Assembly: GCA_038503035.1 (NCBI GenBank)
Contig: JAVSML010020382.1
Span: 124,449 to 188,448 of the forward strand
From: Crocodylus rhombifer
Lineage: Eukaryota > Chordata > Crocodylia > Crocodylidae
Reading direction: 5' to 3'
Length of the DNA stretch: 64,000 nucleotides
Shown here: positions 1-14,680 of the stretch, piece after piece
How the letters are laid out: each line of letters begins with the position of its first letter
How positions within the stretch are numbered: position 1 is the first letter of the stretch
Position numbers and translations under genes: made by a program
The notes under the pieces: model-generated
Seen by the model: the letters and a program-made list of their open reading frames with translations, nothing else
Databases searched by the model: none
What the model was told of the DNA's origin: nothing

Positions 1-180
1 GAAGCTGGGGGGAAGAGGACCATGGGGCCACCTGACCCAGCCCAGCCACTGTTTTCTATGCTGTATCAGTGGGAGGAGGATTCATTCAAGACACTCCCAT
101 AATTAGACTCTCACCTAGAAAATTATAACAAATTTATAAATGTTCTATATATAAAATCTAACTATTGGGGGATCATTTTA

Positions 181-360
181 TATTAGAATCAGAGAGCATT
201 AGGGTTGGAAGGGGCCTCAGGAGGTCATCTAGTCCAACCCCCTGTTCCAAGGAGGACCAGCCCCAACTAGATTATTCCAGCCAGAAACTTCTCATGCCAA
301 CTGGGGCCCCATTTCTGGGCTCAGTCTCCAGGGCCCACACTCAACCTTGACTTCACAACC
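181..360 (-). mobile_element. CR1 LINE 3'-end fragment
   Basis: The plus strand reads AGGGTTGGAAGGGGCCTCAG followed by GGTCATCTAGTCCAACCCCC. This is the reverse complement of the conserved CR1 3' untranslated segment, so the element is on the minus strand. The terminal short tandem repeat is eroded. The outer boundary near 360 is approximate. Confidence 0.65.
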
Positions 361-3300
361 TTTTCATTAGTAGTTCAGTACCCACCCCCTCAGCCAGAGA
401 ACAAGACCAGCAACTCATTAAAGTAACTATGATAGTAGCAGTAAGAAAGTCAGTTCTGCTGTCAGTCCGAAGTTTCTTCACAGCAATTCTGCAATGTACT
501 CAAACTGTCAAAACAAGAAAGGAGAAGGCGAGAAAGTTTATATGCATCTTCCTTTCAGTTTAACAGTCAAATACAGTAGGCTGCTCTACTACTGAAGTCC
601 ATTGTTGAAAGAAAAGCGTGTTTTACATTGAAGGGATTAAAGCTTTCAACAAAAAAGCAAATATGCCACAATCATTTCCTCACTTTTATTAGCTGAGTAG
701 AAAATATGTTTGCACTCAATATCAGTGAGAGAAGAGTTGATGTACTCTTAATGGCAGCACGTTTATATTCAATGCAGCAAAAGGATTTCTTCTCAAAAAC
801 TAGCTGGAGTTTATATTACTGAAAACATGTAGTTTCTAGGTAAAAATAGGTTTTGGAACATATGCTGATTTAATTAAACCAGGGAGATGATATACTTTAT
901 TACCCTATTTCAAAAAATTCTTAGAGAACAGTGGGTCATATATATTTATTTCACTGCCAAATTTTGCATAGGCATTATTGTCTTGGTAGTGTTTTACAGC
1001 CACTGCAGAGTAACAAATGACTATATAAGAGGCAAAGCAGTTGAGAACTAGTGCTTGATTTCAAAGGACATATATTGATGTGAGAGAAGAATTAGGCCTT
1101 CCCATTTAAAAAAAGTCTTGTTCAAGCATTTTAGTTATTCTGTCAATACCAGGAGTTGTAATTCTAATAATGGTGGTATATAAGCCTCAGAATGAGTATC
1201 TATATGGTAAGTTTCCAATTAAAAAAAACCAAAACCTCTCTCTAAAAATCACAGGCAGTGTAAAGTATTGTATCAAAGTTTTTGTTATTAATTGCATACC
1301 ATGAAATGTATAAGATGTGCAAAATGGCTGAGCTAACTATAATGAGGATTACATTTTAATCTCCTAACTTTTGGACTGTGAAATCAATTAATATCAAAAA
1401 TACAAAGTGATAGTTGTGCTTAGCACCAAAGGAATGTTTTTTCACAGTACACACGGACAACTTTGCATCACAGTTACATAAATTCTACACCTGATTCTGT
1501 TCCTCATGAATTGTACTTTTTAAGCAATGTTCCAGAAATATTCAGACAATAAAGTAGAGGTCACTTGAACAGCAGATCTTCTGAACTGATACATATTCCA
1601 AAAATATATGATAATCATATTTTGGTATCTGAATAGTTTCTGAACAGCAGGATGTCTAACACAAATATTATCCCTATTTAAATTACAGGATATTCATCCA
1701 TCAGGGCCATCTGATACATAAACATGATAACTGTATAAAGAGTTAATCTAGCAGAGACTTTACTGTAATTACTGTGAAAGACCAAAGTCAACAGGCATTG
1801 CACAAATTTTCCCCCAAACAAAAAATGGTGCCAGTATAGAATCAGTTTCTCAAGTACTTTAGTTTGTCAGCAAAAGAAATATTGGTAAATCAGGGGACAA
1901 TAATTTGCAAGCAACAGATTTTTCAACATTTCAAGGTGCTATTCTTAATACAAACTACTGTTCATATTAAGCCTTGCATTAGAGAAAAGTCATGACAAGA
2001 ACAGAGTGTGAATGCTGGCAGCTTTTAGAAACAGCAGTATTAAGTTTCTTCTATTTCTTCTAAGATATTTCAGTCTTTCAGCAAGGCAGTGAGCTGAAAT
2101 AACAAAGCAAACACCTTGTTCCTTCAGGCAACTTCTTTTTCTTGTTTATCAGCAAAGATATTTTGTCCTTTCCTCTCTTACCAGCTTTGTTTTTGAGAAG
2201 TTATTCAGTTGAGTTATCCCTCTAAAGAATACAGAAAATACTGTTTAACCAGTAATATCCCTCATGTCTTTCTTCATGCTAGATGGAACACAGAGTTCCT
2301 CCTCAAACTGTATTTTTCTATCTCTGAGAAAGTAAACATTACATTTACTTCCTTTGATCATTATTAGAGTATTTGTGAGGAAATGCCAGGCTGGGGCTCA
2401 GGGTTCAGATAAGATTCAGTTAATGATTATTGTTTAATTTACAAATAAAAGAAAAATCCCAGGCAAGGCTGCAAACTGTTAGACTGCTACTGGTATGAAA
2501 GTTAATTCATTTAAAGCTAGCCTGGGCATCTCCACAATACACTGCAGTCTATAGCATACACATACCCTAATTTTCCACTCTCCTGTAATGTTTTTTATCT
2601 TGGGCTGTCAGCCAAGGCCAAGCAGCATGCCTGTTAAGTAGAATTAGTCAAAGACAACATCTTGCACCAATGCTCTGTATGTTTTCTCGGCTTCCCATTG
2701 GCTGCCAGGTCCAGATCAAGGCCTTGGTCCCAAGTTTTAAATCTTTTAAGTGATAGAATCAGACTACATTATTGATCCCTTCTTCTTCTTCTTCCTGGTA
2801 TTTTTCCAGGATACTGCACTTAGAGTAGACACCAAAACAATCTATACCAGCATGGTATTGTTAAGAGATGGAGTCCAGATTTTTTTTTCTATTGGATGAT
2901 TAACTCATGAAACACGCTATAAAAAAAGATTTAAAAGTGGCCCTGTTGGGCTTCTCTATGAGCCAAGTACTTATGCTAACAAGAACAAAAAGATTTATAA
3001 GGGAAAAGGAAGGAGAGAAAAAGACCCACCCCCACCCCTACCCTTTCAACTGATGACCACACCATTTGAACACATATTTTGGTTTCCTAGATTTACTTTG
3101 CTTTCTGTCATCCTTTTGCAAGCACTTATGTTTCATTGGTATGTCTGTAATGTATTGCTGGAAAAAGGGCCTGGTTATTAATCTACATGTGCCTGAGCTA
3201 TTTTTCATGTTATGCATGTTGATTGTAGTTAATTAAATGACATCCGACACATTTGCAGTTACACAAACCTTAGTCTCCCTTTAATGGTGGCAGAGTGCAA

Positions 3301-5073
3301 AGCTAGTAATTGCAAACTGAAAATCTAGTAGGAGAGAGAGATCTTCATGGAAGCATTTACCCAGTTCCTGCAAAAACAAGGAACCCCATACACTTGGTTA
3401 ATATTCAACCAATCTTGTTCATGTCATTTCCTACATACGATTTTGACATTTGGCACATTTCTCTCTTTCATGCATCTTGCACAGGATGCCTGATTCTGAT
3501 GAGCTCATTCACATTCACTTTGCACTGGAAAAAATTCACTAATTTTAACTAAGTCAGTCCTAAACTGATTTGGTGTCAGATCAGCATCTGAACTCATAGG
3601 AAGTGGAACAAGACTGAAGTCCTTAACAGGTTGTTTCCTCGCTGAAAGAACAACAGAGGAAACCCATCCCAAATGCAATAGTTATCAATAGTTTATTTGG
3701 AAAAAAATATTTTGAGACCATTATGTGTAAGACATGATTTGTATTTGCAATAGTATTGGGATTGCTTTTGAAAACTGAATCTCTTGTAGAAGTAATCACT
3801 AACCAAAACGGCCTTATTTTTTATTTGTAAACTAGAGATATGAATATTTCTTGCCTCCCCATCTTAGGAGGTACATGATAATATGAAGTATCTCCCCACA
3901 CTCCCCAAACAAATTTTAAATGGATTTCTTTCAATTTCTGTATAATACACACTTTGACGCTTATTATTCATTAAGCACTGATGTCTACTTGGTACTACAT
4001 AAAAGTAATAGGAAATTCAACCTCTGCTCCATGGAGACCAAAATCTAGTTCAGGAAAATCTAGTTCAGATACAGATTAAATGGAAGTACAGGGACTAACT
4101 CATCTTTGTGTAACTCTAGTTTTCAATTGAGTTACAGCAAGGAAGAATCTGGTCCAAGTTCAGAGATTATATAAATGTTATATGAGTTATATGTGAGTGT
4201 AATATTCATGCAGAAAAGATGGAAAGCAGGAGTTCTATAAATGGAAACATCAGGAAGGTGTAAGGAGGAATAAGATAAAAGCAGTACCTCCCCCGGCACT
4301 TTTCCACTGCATTTACATATTCTTATACACTATTAATTGCTTTCCCTACCACTATTCCACACTTCTACCCTTTTGACAGATCAGGCATATCTGTACCAAC
4401 TTGCTGATCTGTATAACTGCTTTTATGTGCTATTTTTCAAGCAGGCAAAGGTATACTAGGCAGTAGGCACCTCCCAAGACAAGCATGATTATGTGACATG
4501 CTTCAAAATACCATGCCCCATAGCATCTCTGAGGCATGAAGTGCGCCTCGCTCCAGCTACCCAAGACTGTCATATCTGAAATGTTTATGGTGAGGGTTAG
4601 GACTTTCTTTTTTACTTCAAGATAAATGATCTTTCAGCTGTAGCTGTAAAAAGCACTGGTGACATCCAGTCACCTGTTAAATTGATCACAGGTGTGTATT
4701 CTTTGTGACTCTCCAGGGGACGTAGTCCTGTTAAAAGTGACAGTCAGTAGACTTTAAATGTGTTGTGAAGAACCTGTGAAGCTCTAGCAATACCCAATAA
4801 TGACATACTCATTAATCTCCAACTTCAAAAAATACACATTAAGAGCATGTCAAATTATGACTGCATAGAACAACAGACCTATTTTCAGTTTTGGAGAGAA
4901 GCTTGCAGCAACCTGACAACTACATGCATTTGTTTTAGTGTCTAGCTAATTTTCAGCATACGCAATAAAGATGTGTCTGTCTCCTTCCAACCAAAAAAGA
5001 AAAATTAACATTAGAAATTATGATGTTTATTTCCTTGTACACCTTTCCAGTGCATGTCAGTAAGGTTTATTAA

Positions 5074-5160
5074 TTTGTTGTTTGTTTTTTTTTTTTTTTG
5101 GGGGGGGGGGAGTTGGTTTTTTGGGGGGGTTGTTTGTTTTTTGCTTTGTTTTCTTTTTGA
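5074..5160. repeat. T-run / G-run low-complexity tract
   Basis: A run of about 15 T is followed directly by 11 G (5100-5110), then further T and G runs to 5160. The strand asymmetry is strong (only T and G on the plus strand). Such tracts are prone to replication slippage and sequencing error, so the run lengths should not be trusted. Confidence 0.85.
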
Positions 5161-5334
5161 AAGATAAAACTCGAGTACAGCAGGACATATCTTAGAATGC
5201 AGAAGGCAATCTAGTTACAGATGATACAGAGAAGGCTATAGTTTTAATGCCTTTTTTACTCCAGTCTTCATGAACAGGGGCAACTGCCAGATGACAAGCA
5301 CAATTGGCTGTAAGAATAGAGAAAGAGACAAAGG

Positions 5335-6084
5335 CCTAGATTAGTGGCAGAACAGGCTAGTTGCTTGGATAAGCTGGGTGCTTTCAGGTCATCAGGGCCC
5401 AATGGGACACAGCTTAGATTAGTGAAAAAATTGGCTAAGGTAATTTAGCAGCTACTGGTTATCCCCTTTGAGAGTTTGTGGAGGTCAAGTGAAGTCCCAG
5501 ATCATTGGAAAAGGGCAAATATAGTGCCGATCCTTAAGAAAGGGAAAAAGCAAGATCCAGGGAATTACAGGCAGTCTGACCTTAATATCTAGAAAGATCT
5601 CGAGCAGGTCCTCAAAGAATCTATTGTGAAGTATCTAAAGGAGAACAAAGTGATCAGGAAGAGTTATTATGGATTCAGCAAGAGCGAGTCAGGCCTGACC
5701 AATCTGATTTCCTTCCACAATAATGTGACAGATTCTGTGGCATGGAGGTAGAGCAGTTGATGTGATACAACTCCACTTTGGCAAGGCTTTTGGCACTGTC
5801 TTTCATGGAATGTGGCCATAGCAGACAGGCGTAGGACCAATGGACTCAAGCTGCAAAAGCGGAAATTTAGGTTGGAGATTAGAAAGAACTTTCTGACTCT
5901 GAGGGTAGTCAGGTATTGGAACTGGTTACCTAGAGAAGTTGTGTAATCTCCATCATTGGAAGTTTTTAAGAGCAGGTTAAGCAGACACTTGGTTGGAATG
6001 GTTTATTCAGGGATGAGCAGGGGGCTGGACTAGATGATCTTGTGAGGTCTTTTCTAGGCCAAGCTTTCTATGATCCTATGATCT
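5335..6084 (+). mobile_element. CR1 LINE fragment with internal deletion
   Basis: The first part (about 5335-5815) is a decayed CR1 ORF2 reverse-transcriptase segment. Conceptual translation shows the CR1 motif KKGKKQDPGNY and later SGLTNLISFHNNVTDS, interrupted by stops. At about 5816-5822 it jumps directly to the CR1 3' region, GGACCAATGGACTCAAGCTG onward. It ends at 6084 in two copies of an ATGATCCT-like tail unit, preceded by GGACTAGATGATCTTGTGAG. The missing piece is the remaining RT and C-terminal region. It lies in PRUNE2 intron 1, antisense to the gene. Confidence 0.85.
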
Positions 6085-9000
6085 TAAGTAAATTCTGTTC
6101 TGATGTCCATCATCTGATGTCGATGTCTCTGTCAACAGAGTTCTATTTTGATGTCTTATTGATTACCCGCATACACCCCCTTCCCTCTACCTTCCCCCAC
6201 ATCCTGTACAATGAGATGTTCTCATCCACAAAACAGATACAATACAAGCCAATTCCCTGCCCCATACACCTCAACTCTTTCAGGGAGGAACCTCTATGAA
6301 GTTGAATTTTATCCATTCAGCCTTTACCTAAAAGTCCCAGAGAGAGTGACAATTAGTGTTAATTGCCACTAAGGACTTTAACCAATGAGCCCATTCCACA
6401 AGGGACACTGGCACAAATAAAAGCATCAAATGGAAGTCATACACAGTCACAATCACCTGAGCTAGATTTTAGTGGGTGACCTATGAGTAAGAGGTTGTAT
6501 GTTCTGAGCCATTATCTTCTTACTGCACACACACACAACTCTCTTTTATAAGGAACCCGGATATATCAGGAGGAAACTAAATTCTGCAGGGTGCATCCAA
6601 AGGTCTATGGATGCAAACTCACATTTTGAAGCACTAAATGTTTTAAAGCTAACATTGCACAAAGTTCCAAATCAAAACATTTTGTAAAGCTTCATTTTAA
6701 ATGTAACCATTTCTGTTAGCATCATGATGCCTACAAAATGTTCATAAGCTACAACAATACAGGACTTGCAAAGAGGACACATATGCCACTTTATCAATCC
6801 CTGATCCTCTGATTAGCTGGGAGTTGCTTTGGTACAATTTATGGCAACATCATGGCCATACCCCTGGCTAACAGCCACAAGCCTGACACACCCCATATAT
6901 TCAGGGCTGCAAGGGTAAGGTGGAAAAAATCCACTTTCCTAGTTCCACCCAAGGGTTTCTTTGAGGCTGGAAAACACCTTGGCTGCCTAATTAAGCCAGA
7001 TGTACTTCCCCTTTGTGACTTGGAGCAGTACAAAGGAACCACAGTAGAGGCTAGGATCTCTAATCTATTCTTTCATTTCTAGACCAGTCTTGAGTCTGTG
7101 GCCTCACCACTATATTGTCAACACCAGTGCTTTTTATTTATAATTTATTTTTCCTGTTGTGACTGAGATATGGACTGCCATCTACCAGAGACTGCACTAA
7201 GAGTATACACTCAATTCATGAGCAGTCAGGAGAGCATACTGACATTTTACTACCTAACAGAAGCAGGTCCAGGATTTCTCAAAGGGGGCTGAGGGAAAGC
7301 AACCCAGACTGCAGGGGTGGCTGCATGCCCTCCTCTCATCCTCCTTCATCCCCACTAGTGCAGAAAGACCATGCCATGGGAGCCTCTGAGGACTTTTTAA
7401 AGTCTTCAAAGCAAATGAAAATCCTCCCTCCATTCCCCTTCCTGCTCAGAGGCATACCCCTTCTTCTCTTCCTCCTCCATGCATCTCCCCTGCCTGCCAC
7501 TAATGCTTTTGTCACTGTTCAGGGATGGGTAAGCTCCTGAGCCACCCAGTCTTGAGCAGGGGCTGGGCTCAGCCGGGGTCCAGACAGCAGCAACAGGACA
7601 GATGAAGACTAGTTCCCCCAACCCTGCCCAGTTCTGGAGCAGGCACAAGGAAGGAAGGGAACCCCATCTCCATCCACCCCTGCTGCTATTGTCCATGTAC
7701 CCAGCTGAGCCCAGTCCCCACACAGTGGGCAGGAATGGCTCTGGTGCTTTGCTCCCAGGGCACTGGGGAAAGGCAGGTGGGGGCAGAGGTGATGAGGTGG
7801 CATGCCTTTGAACAGGAAGGGGAAGGGAGTTACCCGCTTTAGAAACTTTCAAAAAACCCAGAAACTCCTATGGTGCAGTCCAATGCAAAAGGGGGTGATA
7901 GGGTGCACCCATGCGACTGCACTACCTCTGGATCCACCCCAGTTGTATAAGATACGATGGTCTGTGGCTGAAAGGCTCCATACCCCAATACCATTCCTTA
8001 CAGCCACCCAGATTCTTTCTGGCTTCACAAAAATACCTGTGAGTGAAGCCAAGACACACAAGAATACATATTGCCTGTCTGAAGGAAATGTAGGGCAGTA
8101 TCAAGCAATTTGGAGCCATTACAAGCCATTAGGTCAATAATCTGCACTTTAAAAGAGTCCAGAGCTCTTACTGTACAATCAATCAATAATATACATTTTA
8201 GAATCTTGGTGCAGGATGTTTTCATCTTAAAACCACTTGAAAATAAACAATATGCTTATCTTATAAAGCTATGACAAACTGTAAAAAGCAAGGAAATTTA
8301 AATTCAAAATTAATGTTTCACTTTTAACTTCATATTGTACCAGCAGACCTTGTACCCCTTTGACTGCTGCTGCTTTATTAGTGTTTACACTGGGATGAGT
8401 TTAAGATGAAGGGTTTGTTTAATTTTCTTTGTTTTTGTACAATGCTAACATTGCTCGGCATGTTACTATCCCTGCACACACACATCTATCACTGTACTCT
8501 GCTGTCTATAGCTCAGGAGAAGTTGTTTAAAGAATAGATTCTGTTCTTACAGTGCTATTTCCTCAGGGTTTAAGGGAAATTTGGAGACTGATCCATCATC
8601 AAATACTATGGTGACATAAAAATTATGTAAAACTGTTCTGAAATTTATGTAAAAATTACAACATAAATGGCAGGTGGAGGTCACAGTGATCTATTGGTCT
8701 GGAAAGGTCTAGAATGCCATCCTGCCTTCTTCAATCATTGGCTGTTTTCCAGCATAAGAATATTTTATTGCCAGTAAGAGTATATAATTGCCCATAATGC
8801 AATCAGGGCCAGCCTCCTGGGCATACAAGCATAATATCCAAGAGTAGACAAGATGAGCTGAATGGTTGCATAGGTAAGTAGCCAGCTTTACAAAGCTGTA
8901 GAAAGTGAAAATATCACTTCACAGTATAGGACTCCCATACGCACAAATCTGCAGAGGTTACTCATAAACAGCTAAACCTTCCTTTCCTCTTTTGTGTCCT

Positions 9001-10842
9001 TGTGCCACAGTATTTAGCAGATTTCTCAGATTTGTTGTAATTTGACCAGGCTGCACCATGAGCACTTCTGCTATGGCCTCAAACTTGCAACCTCTGAGCT
9101 GTCAACTGTGCACTTCAGTACCCAGAACACCCCAGCCATGAATCTATATGTTTCTTAGTATAAATGAGAAAATCTGGTTGGGAATAACAGGTACTGAGAA
9201 ATTGGATGTAATGCGGGGGAAAACAGAGAGGAAGTAAACTAAGTAGAGTTTGCCTGTTGTAAGGATGACTAAGGGACCTTGATACTTTGATTCCTGGGGG
9301 CATTCAGAAAAGAGGTTCAGAATTTAGAGGATATTTAGAAAGCAAACAAGTAGAAATGCTTCCCTAAGAGTTTTGGTTCATTTGCTTAGTGCTGCCCTGC
9401 GTGCAGGATACAGTGCACTATTTTAGAAGGTGCTCGATTTGCTCAGGCTTACGCTAGTCAGGAGTGAAAATTCTCTTTTCTTACTAAAGCTGAAATAACT
9501 CTACTGGAGTTGGCAGATTTACTCCAGATTTCATCAATGTAACTTAAAGTAGAACTTGACTACACACCCTTTATGGAAAAGTTGCAAAGAATTCTACAGA
9601 AGGGGTAAAATTTCCTGTTACGTTGTATAGGATGATTTGAAAATCTGTAGAGTCTGTCATTTTATAGTACTAAATACAGTAGAAATTATCCATAAGGAGA
9701 AGAATTGTATAAGGGCAGCTTACAGGATCTTGAAAAGATTATTATATGTATATATATTAGAGGAATATTGGCTGTAGAAAAACTAAAGCATATTGAGTGT
9801 TTTAATGTCATAATACAAGTTTTAGACATTTTTCTTTGTTCTCTGTAAAAATGCCAGTTTAAGTCAAGAGCTCAAGTTTTTTTTTCAATCAAGCAAATGA
9901 TCTGAAGGAGGAACTTCTAACATTTAACTGAAATGGTCTACCCACGTAATAAAATGTATCTACTGTAACAACAACATATAGCAGTTTGATACAATGTGTA
10001 TGTAAATTGTCAATAAATTGTGGAGTTCAAAACTGTTTTCTCATGGAACTTTTGAAGGCATTTGGCTGAAGATTTCTTTAACAGAAGGGATGAATAATAC
10101 CATGATCTTGAGTCAGGCATACACAGGCAGGTGTTGTGCAAGCTTCATCAAACAGATCAACCAGTACACTTTAGACCTGACCTCAGAAACCCCTCTGCCA
10201 TTTCAGTTTTGACTTTGTGCTGAGGCTGTCAGTCAAAAACCGTGTGGTGATTCTGTGATGTAAACATACACTCAAATCAGACCATTAAACCCATTTTCAC
10301 TTGCGATGTAAACAGGTTATGAGACCATGTCCCAAGAGGTGAGAAACTAGAACTCTAAATGACCTGGCTGCCTTGTGTCTAGAAGTGTAGCTTTAACTCT
10401 ATGTCCAGGCCTATATCATTCTTCAAAGGAGGAAATACTGTCACATTATATTGTTTATACTTTCTTGGGGCTGCCATTCTTAAAGCATATAGCACAGAAG
10501 CAATTCCTCATGTAGGACCTGGTTGTGGCTAGCTCCTTTGTACGTGGATAAAAAGAGGAATGTGCAAGAAGCTATCACTCTGTCATACAGAGAGACGTAC
10601 ATAGATTGCTACTTCAGTCCCAGGAGGGGCAAACATCATTTCAGTACATTTGCTTCTTTGAACACAATGGCTGCTTGGGCCTTGTGTTTCTGCAACACTA
10701 GCCTCTCTGTGCAGGGTGATAATTCCACCTTCAGTTTGACAAGCAGAAGGGAAGGTATGCTGTATTATCCTAAAGGCTGGGCATTGGGGGGACAGAGATA
10801 CTGGACTTTAGGACCATGATGGCTCATCTACTACTCCAGACT

Positions 10843-11100
10843 GGCCACATCTACATGAGACACTGCCTTTGCGATTGTTACTGTGCAGACTTTTAGTACT
10901 TGCATACACAAGTACTAAATGACTGTGCAGTAACCAGAGGTACCAGACAGTAGCATCCCTGAATGGCTTTTAGGTGATGCTGACTGCACAATAGCTCATT
11001 ACTACTGCTCAATAGTGTCACATCATGCTTCATGCCATGCCACACTACTGTTCAGTAGTAACGAGGTATTGCGCAGTCAGCATCTCATGTTGAGATGGCC
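10843..11100. mobile_element. hAT-like MITE, copy A of a family with TACTGCGCAGTA-type motifs
   Basis: The element begins GGCCACATCTACATGAGA and ends TCTCATGTTGAGATGGCC, which are imperfect inverted repeats of each other. The interior has the family's alternating motifs: ACTGTGCAGTAA, TACTTGCATACACAAGTACTAAAT and TACTGTTCAGTAGT. It is 258 bp long with no coding capacity, and no clear target duplication was seen. It belongs with the copies near 15.7, 19.6, 35.5, 44.1 and 60.9 kb. Confidence 0.7.
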
Positions 11101-13424
11101 ACTGTGTCTTAATAGCACAGTACAGTCTGCAGTCAGAATAAACAGCACTCTACTATAAATTAAATCTGTGCTTTTTCTAGAAACTGTAAGAAAACTATAG
11201 TAGTTTACATAAGTCCATCAGAACTATGATCTCTACTAAGATCAACTACTATCATTCAAACTAAGGCAAGTGAAAGAAGAGCTATACCAAGCCTTCCTGA
11301 AGTTTTACTTGTTTTCTCCTTCCCTGAAGCCAGATAGAGTTTTTTTTCCCTGTCTGAAGTAAAAATAAAATCCAGGGAAAAAAAGATAAGCCAGAAATTG
11401 AGCAGTGAGTCCAAGTGCAAGTGCCTTTACAGTTTGTTTTGGGAAACCAAAATCCATACCTATATCTGGATCTAAATTTTAGACATTTATCTACGCAAAC
11501 ATAGAGGAAACAACTTTAGACTGTGCATGTGCTATAAAAAAAAACCCAAAACCACCCACTGCATATTTTCCTAACAAATTAACCAATAGCCACATTCCTC
11601 CTGACTCAGCTTTAATCATGCTATGTCTGCAAACGACTTAGGCCAAATGTTAAGTCTTTGTTCAGTAAGGGAAAGACTGCTGCATCAGTACTACATGTGC
11701 CAACTGTCTATATTTAGGAGAAGCTTCCCTACATTTTTAGTAAATTTTACAAGCTTGTCACTATGCCTCTCTAAAGCACTAAGTAACAAATCCATTTGAA
11801 ATTGGGCTACAATAATATCCCTGTAATATCCCTACCCAGTAACTCTGTCAATACCTTTTAACATTAATTTAACATGGTAATCCCTCTTTGATATCATTAA
11901 AGTTTAAGTGGAAATTCAAATAAAAAATTCTCTTAAGGTCTTATTTAAATAGAACTCCATTAACCCATTGATTGTGTGTATACTATATTAACCAAGCAAA
12001 ATGTGCTTGGTTTGTTACTAAACATGCCAACATGCCTTAGTCCCCCACTGATTTGTAAGAAACCAAAATTGTGATAGAAGCTAAACAAGTAACTCAGAAG
12101 TTCAATGTACAAAATTTATCACCACTGACTTTTTTTTCAACCATAAAAAGCACTGAACACTTACTAAACCTCCTTAGGCAGATACAGAGTCTTCTTATAT
12201 TTAGTGATAAATCACTGTACAAAAAGAATAGCTGTTAGAAAGAAAGCCACTGTTACTATGATGAGATGATCTACTGCCCTACCAAAGGCTGGTTAGTTAA
12301 GTAGCTTAATTATTTAGAGAGTATCAGTCAGTGTGGAAATAAGGATGGGCTTTTTCATGCATGGATCAGAACTGGGCTGATTACAACAATGTTTAAACAG
12401 AGCTGTAGTTAGCAAGATCTAACAGAATTTCTTGGCCACATATGTATAAGAAAGTTTTGCCCAGGAATTGCATTATAAAACTGTGCTCTAGATAAGTAGA
12501 ATATTTTTCAAAATCAGAATTCTGTGTGACAAAATTTTTTAGCTTTCAAAAATAGCCACACAAAAATAATTTTTAAAAAATGTTTTGTATTGCCGTGACC
12601 AGCTTTTAACTCTGTGACGGTATATATTTCTTGTTATGGACAGCTGTTTCCCATAACACTGCTTTCTTAATTAATTTATCATGTGACACTGAACAAGTAT
12701 CATTAACATTCACTTTGACCAGCTCTGATAGTGCACACACCCATTTGAATTTCCTCTTGACTCCAAAATTTGTCAGTTATATTGAATCCTCATTCCATTG
12801 TACTGTTTGTTCCACAAATATTATTCTATCTTAATATCTCTTTCTTGAAAAAGAATAACATTTGAATGGAATGAAAAAACAAGACATTTCAGTCAAAAGG
12901 ATTTCCCAGACTGTTGGGACATTACATGTAAAACTGAGACTCTGCTGGTAAACCATTACATGAAGCCATTTTACCTTTGTTTGACCTCTGACAATAATCT
13001 GTAAAATTATTTAGTCAACACAGTTATCAGGTAAAGGTCCATGGGAGCATGAAGAAACCTACTTGCAATAACTTAGCTAGGAAAGACTCTTAAGATTCTG
13101 GTTTTGACTCCAGTGTGGACAGAAATGCAAATATATATCCCACATATATAAAGAGATAGTAGCCATGATATACAGTAATTGGAAAAGCTAGGCAATAGAG
13201 AAAGGGTATAACCGCAACTTTTCTCTGTCCACTTATCAATCATGACCTTCTAACAGTCAAAACAGCTGAGCACCATCAAATGACGGGTATGTTTTTAACT
13301 GAGCTACCCATAAAATGTTTCTTCTTTCTCTCTGCTAAAGCTGGAAATGTCCTGCTTCTCCAAGTTACCCTTCCTCCCAAAACACAGGACAGGGTAAGGT
13401 GAATTTCTTGTAGAGTTTGCTTAA

Positions 13425-13530
13425 ATTTTAGACCCTGATTCAACAAGGTACTTAAATATGTGCCATTGCGTTCACTTGGACTACTCACATGCTTGACATG
13501 ATTCACAAAATTAAATACCTTACTGTATTG
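13425..13530. repeat. Old palindromic interspersed repeat (GATTCTGCAAAG/GGGCC family)
   Basis: The segment CCCTGATTCAACAAGGTACT, then CACTTGGACTACTCACATGC and a terminal TTGGGCCC, resembles a palindromic repeat common in turtle and crocodilian genomes. That family consists of two inverted arms around a short centre. A better copy lies at 16350-16505. The class is uncertain; it may be an old MITE. Confidence 0.45.
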
Positions 13531-14529
13531 GGCCCTTATTAATTCTACAAGTAAAAATTACATTAAAAGTATTCAGCATTCTCTATCAAACAATGCTGTA
13601 TGCTTGACAGGGAACTGCACTCTTAAAAATATATAGCACCATTTTTATGTACACATTACATTTTCAAAGTCCCGTAAAAATACTAATAAGTATACAAATA
13701 TTGGTGTATTAACTGCATGTTTATATATGTGTAACTGCTACTCAAAATAATCTTTTTTTCAGCTTCATTTCAATAATCACGATTTCACATGCCAAAGTTT
13801 CCAAAGTTCTTTAATAAACAGGAATCTCTAAAATGCTGCCTCCTCTAGGGTTGGAAATAACAGCTCTGTAATAGCAGTTTAGGACAGGAACTTTAATGAA
13901 CTAAAACCACAAGAAAGTATAGATAGCCGGGATGTAATTGCATAAACTGGAATTCAGCTGACCTATTGCCCTATTACCTACTGTGCAATCATTGTACAGT
14001 GATAAAATAGCTTCATGCACGAAATGAAGAGAAATCAGCTATGATTCAGATGTTGTGATTTTTAAAAAGTTCTTAATGTTTTCTCTATGAGTCCTTCCTT
14101 GCACTTATTTAGCTGCAGTTCTACTATAGCTCCTCATTTGACTGTGCAGCAGCATCCAAGCACTTAACAATCATTCTAAAATCACCAGCACCAATTTTCA
14201 TCTTTTCTAAAAGAAAAAAATATGGAAATGATACCAGGTAGTTTAGGCCTTGAACTGTTACTCCCTTGAATCTCAGTGTGCATATGGACATGTGTGCATG
14301 TGCCACTGAAAAACAAGTAAATAACATTATTTTTTTTTATCTGACACACTCATTAATTATGTGAAAGCAACTGTGGCTGTCTTTCCTAATAAACACCATT
14401 CCCAGAGCCATGCGGAGACAAGGCCTCTGGAAAAATATCACCAGATAAACATAATGTAGCTTAGGAGCATTGGAAGCAGGATTTTGAGTCCACCAAGAAT
14501 GCACAGGTCATGTTTCATGTTTTTCTTGT

Positions 14530-14680
14530 GTTCCCCTGTTTTTATGCATCTGCTATTTTTTGTCTTGTATTTAATTGGTAAGCTACCTATGGAAGAACTG
14601 TGGCTGTATAGTGCCTCGCACAATGAAGTCTCAGTCCATGACCATAAGCATTAAGTTCTACCATAAAACAAATAATAATG
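14530..14680 (+). repeat. Ancient amniote repeat 3' tail
   Basis: The core reads GTATAGTGCCTCGCACAATG, followed by a CAAATAATAATGATG tail. It resembles a widespread sauropsid repeat tail (GTACAGCGCCTAGCACAATG type). A second copy is at 48850-48970. It is heavily diverged, and the family name is not certain. Confidence 0.45.

Noticed and set aside
7406..7852. 148-codon minus-strand open frame
   Set aside because: No domain, no splice or promoter context, and overlapping open frames on both strands in a locally GC-rich patch.
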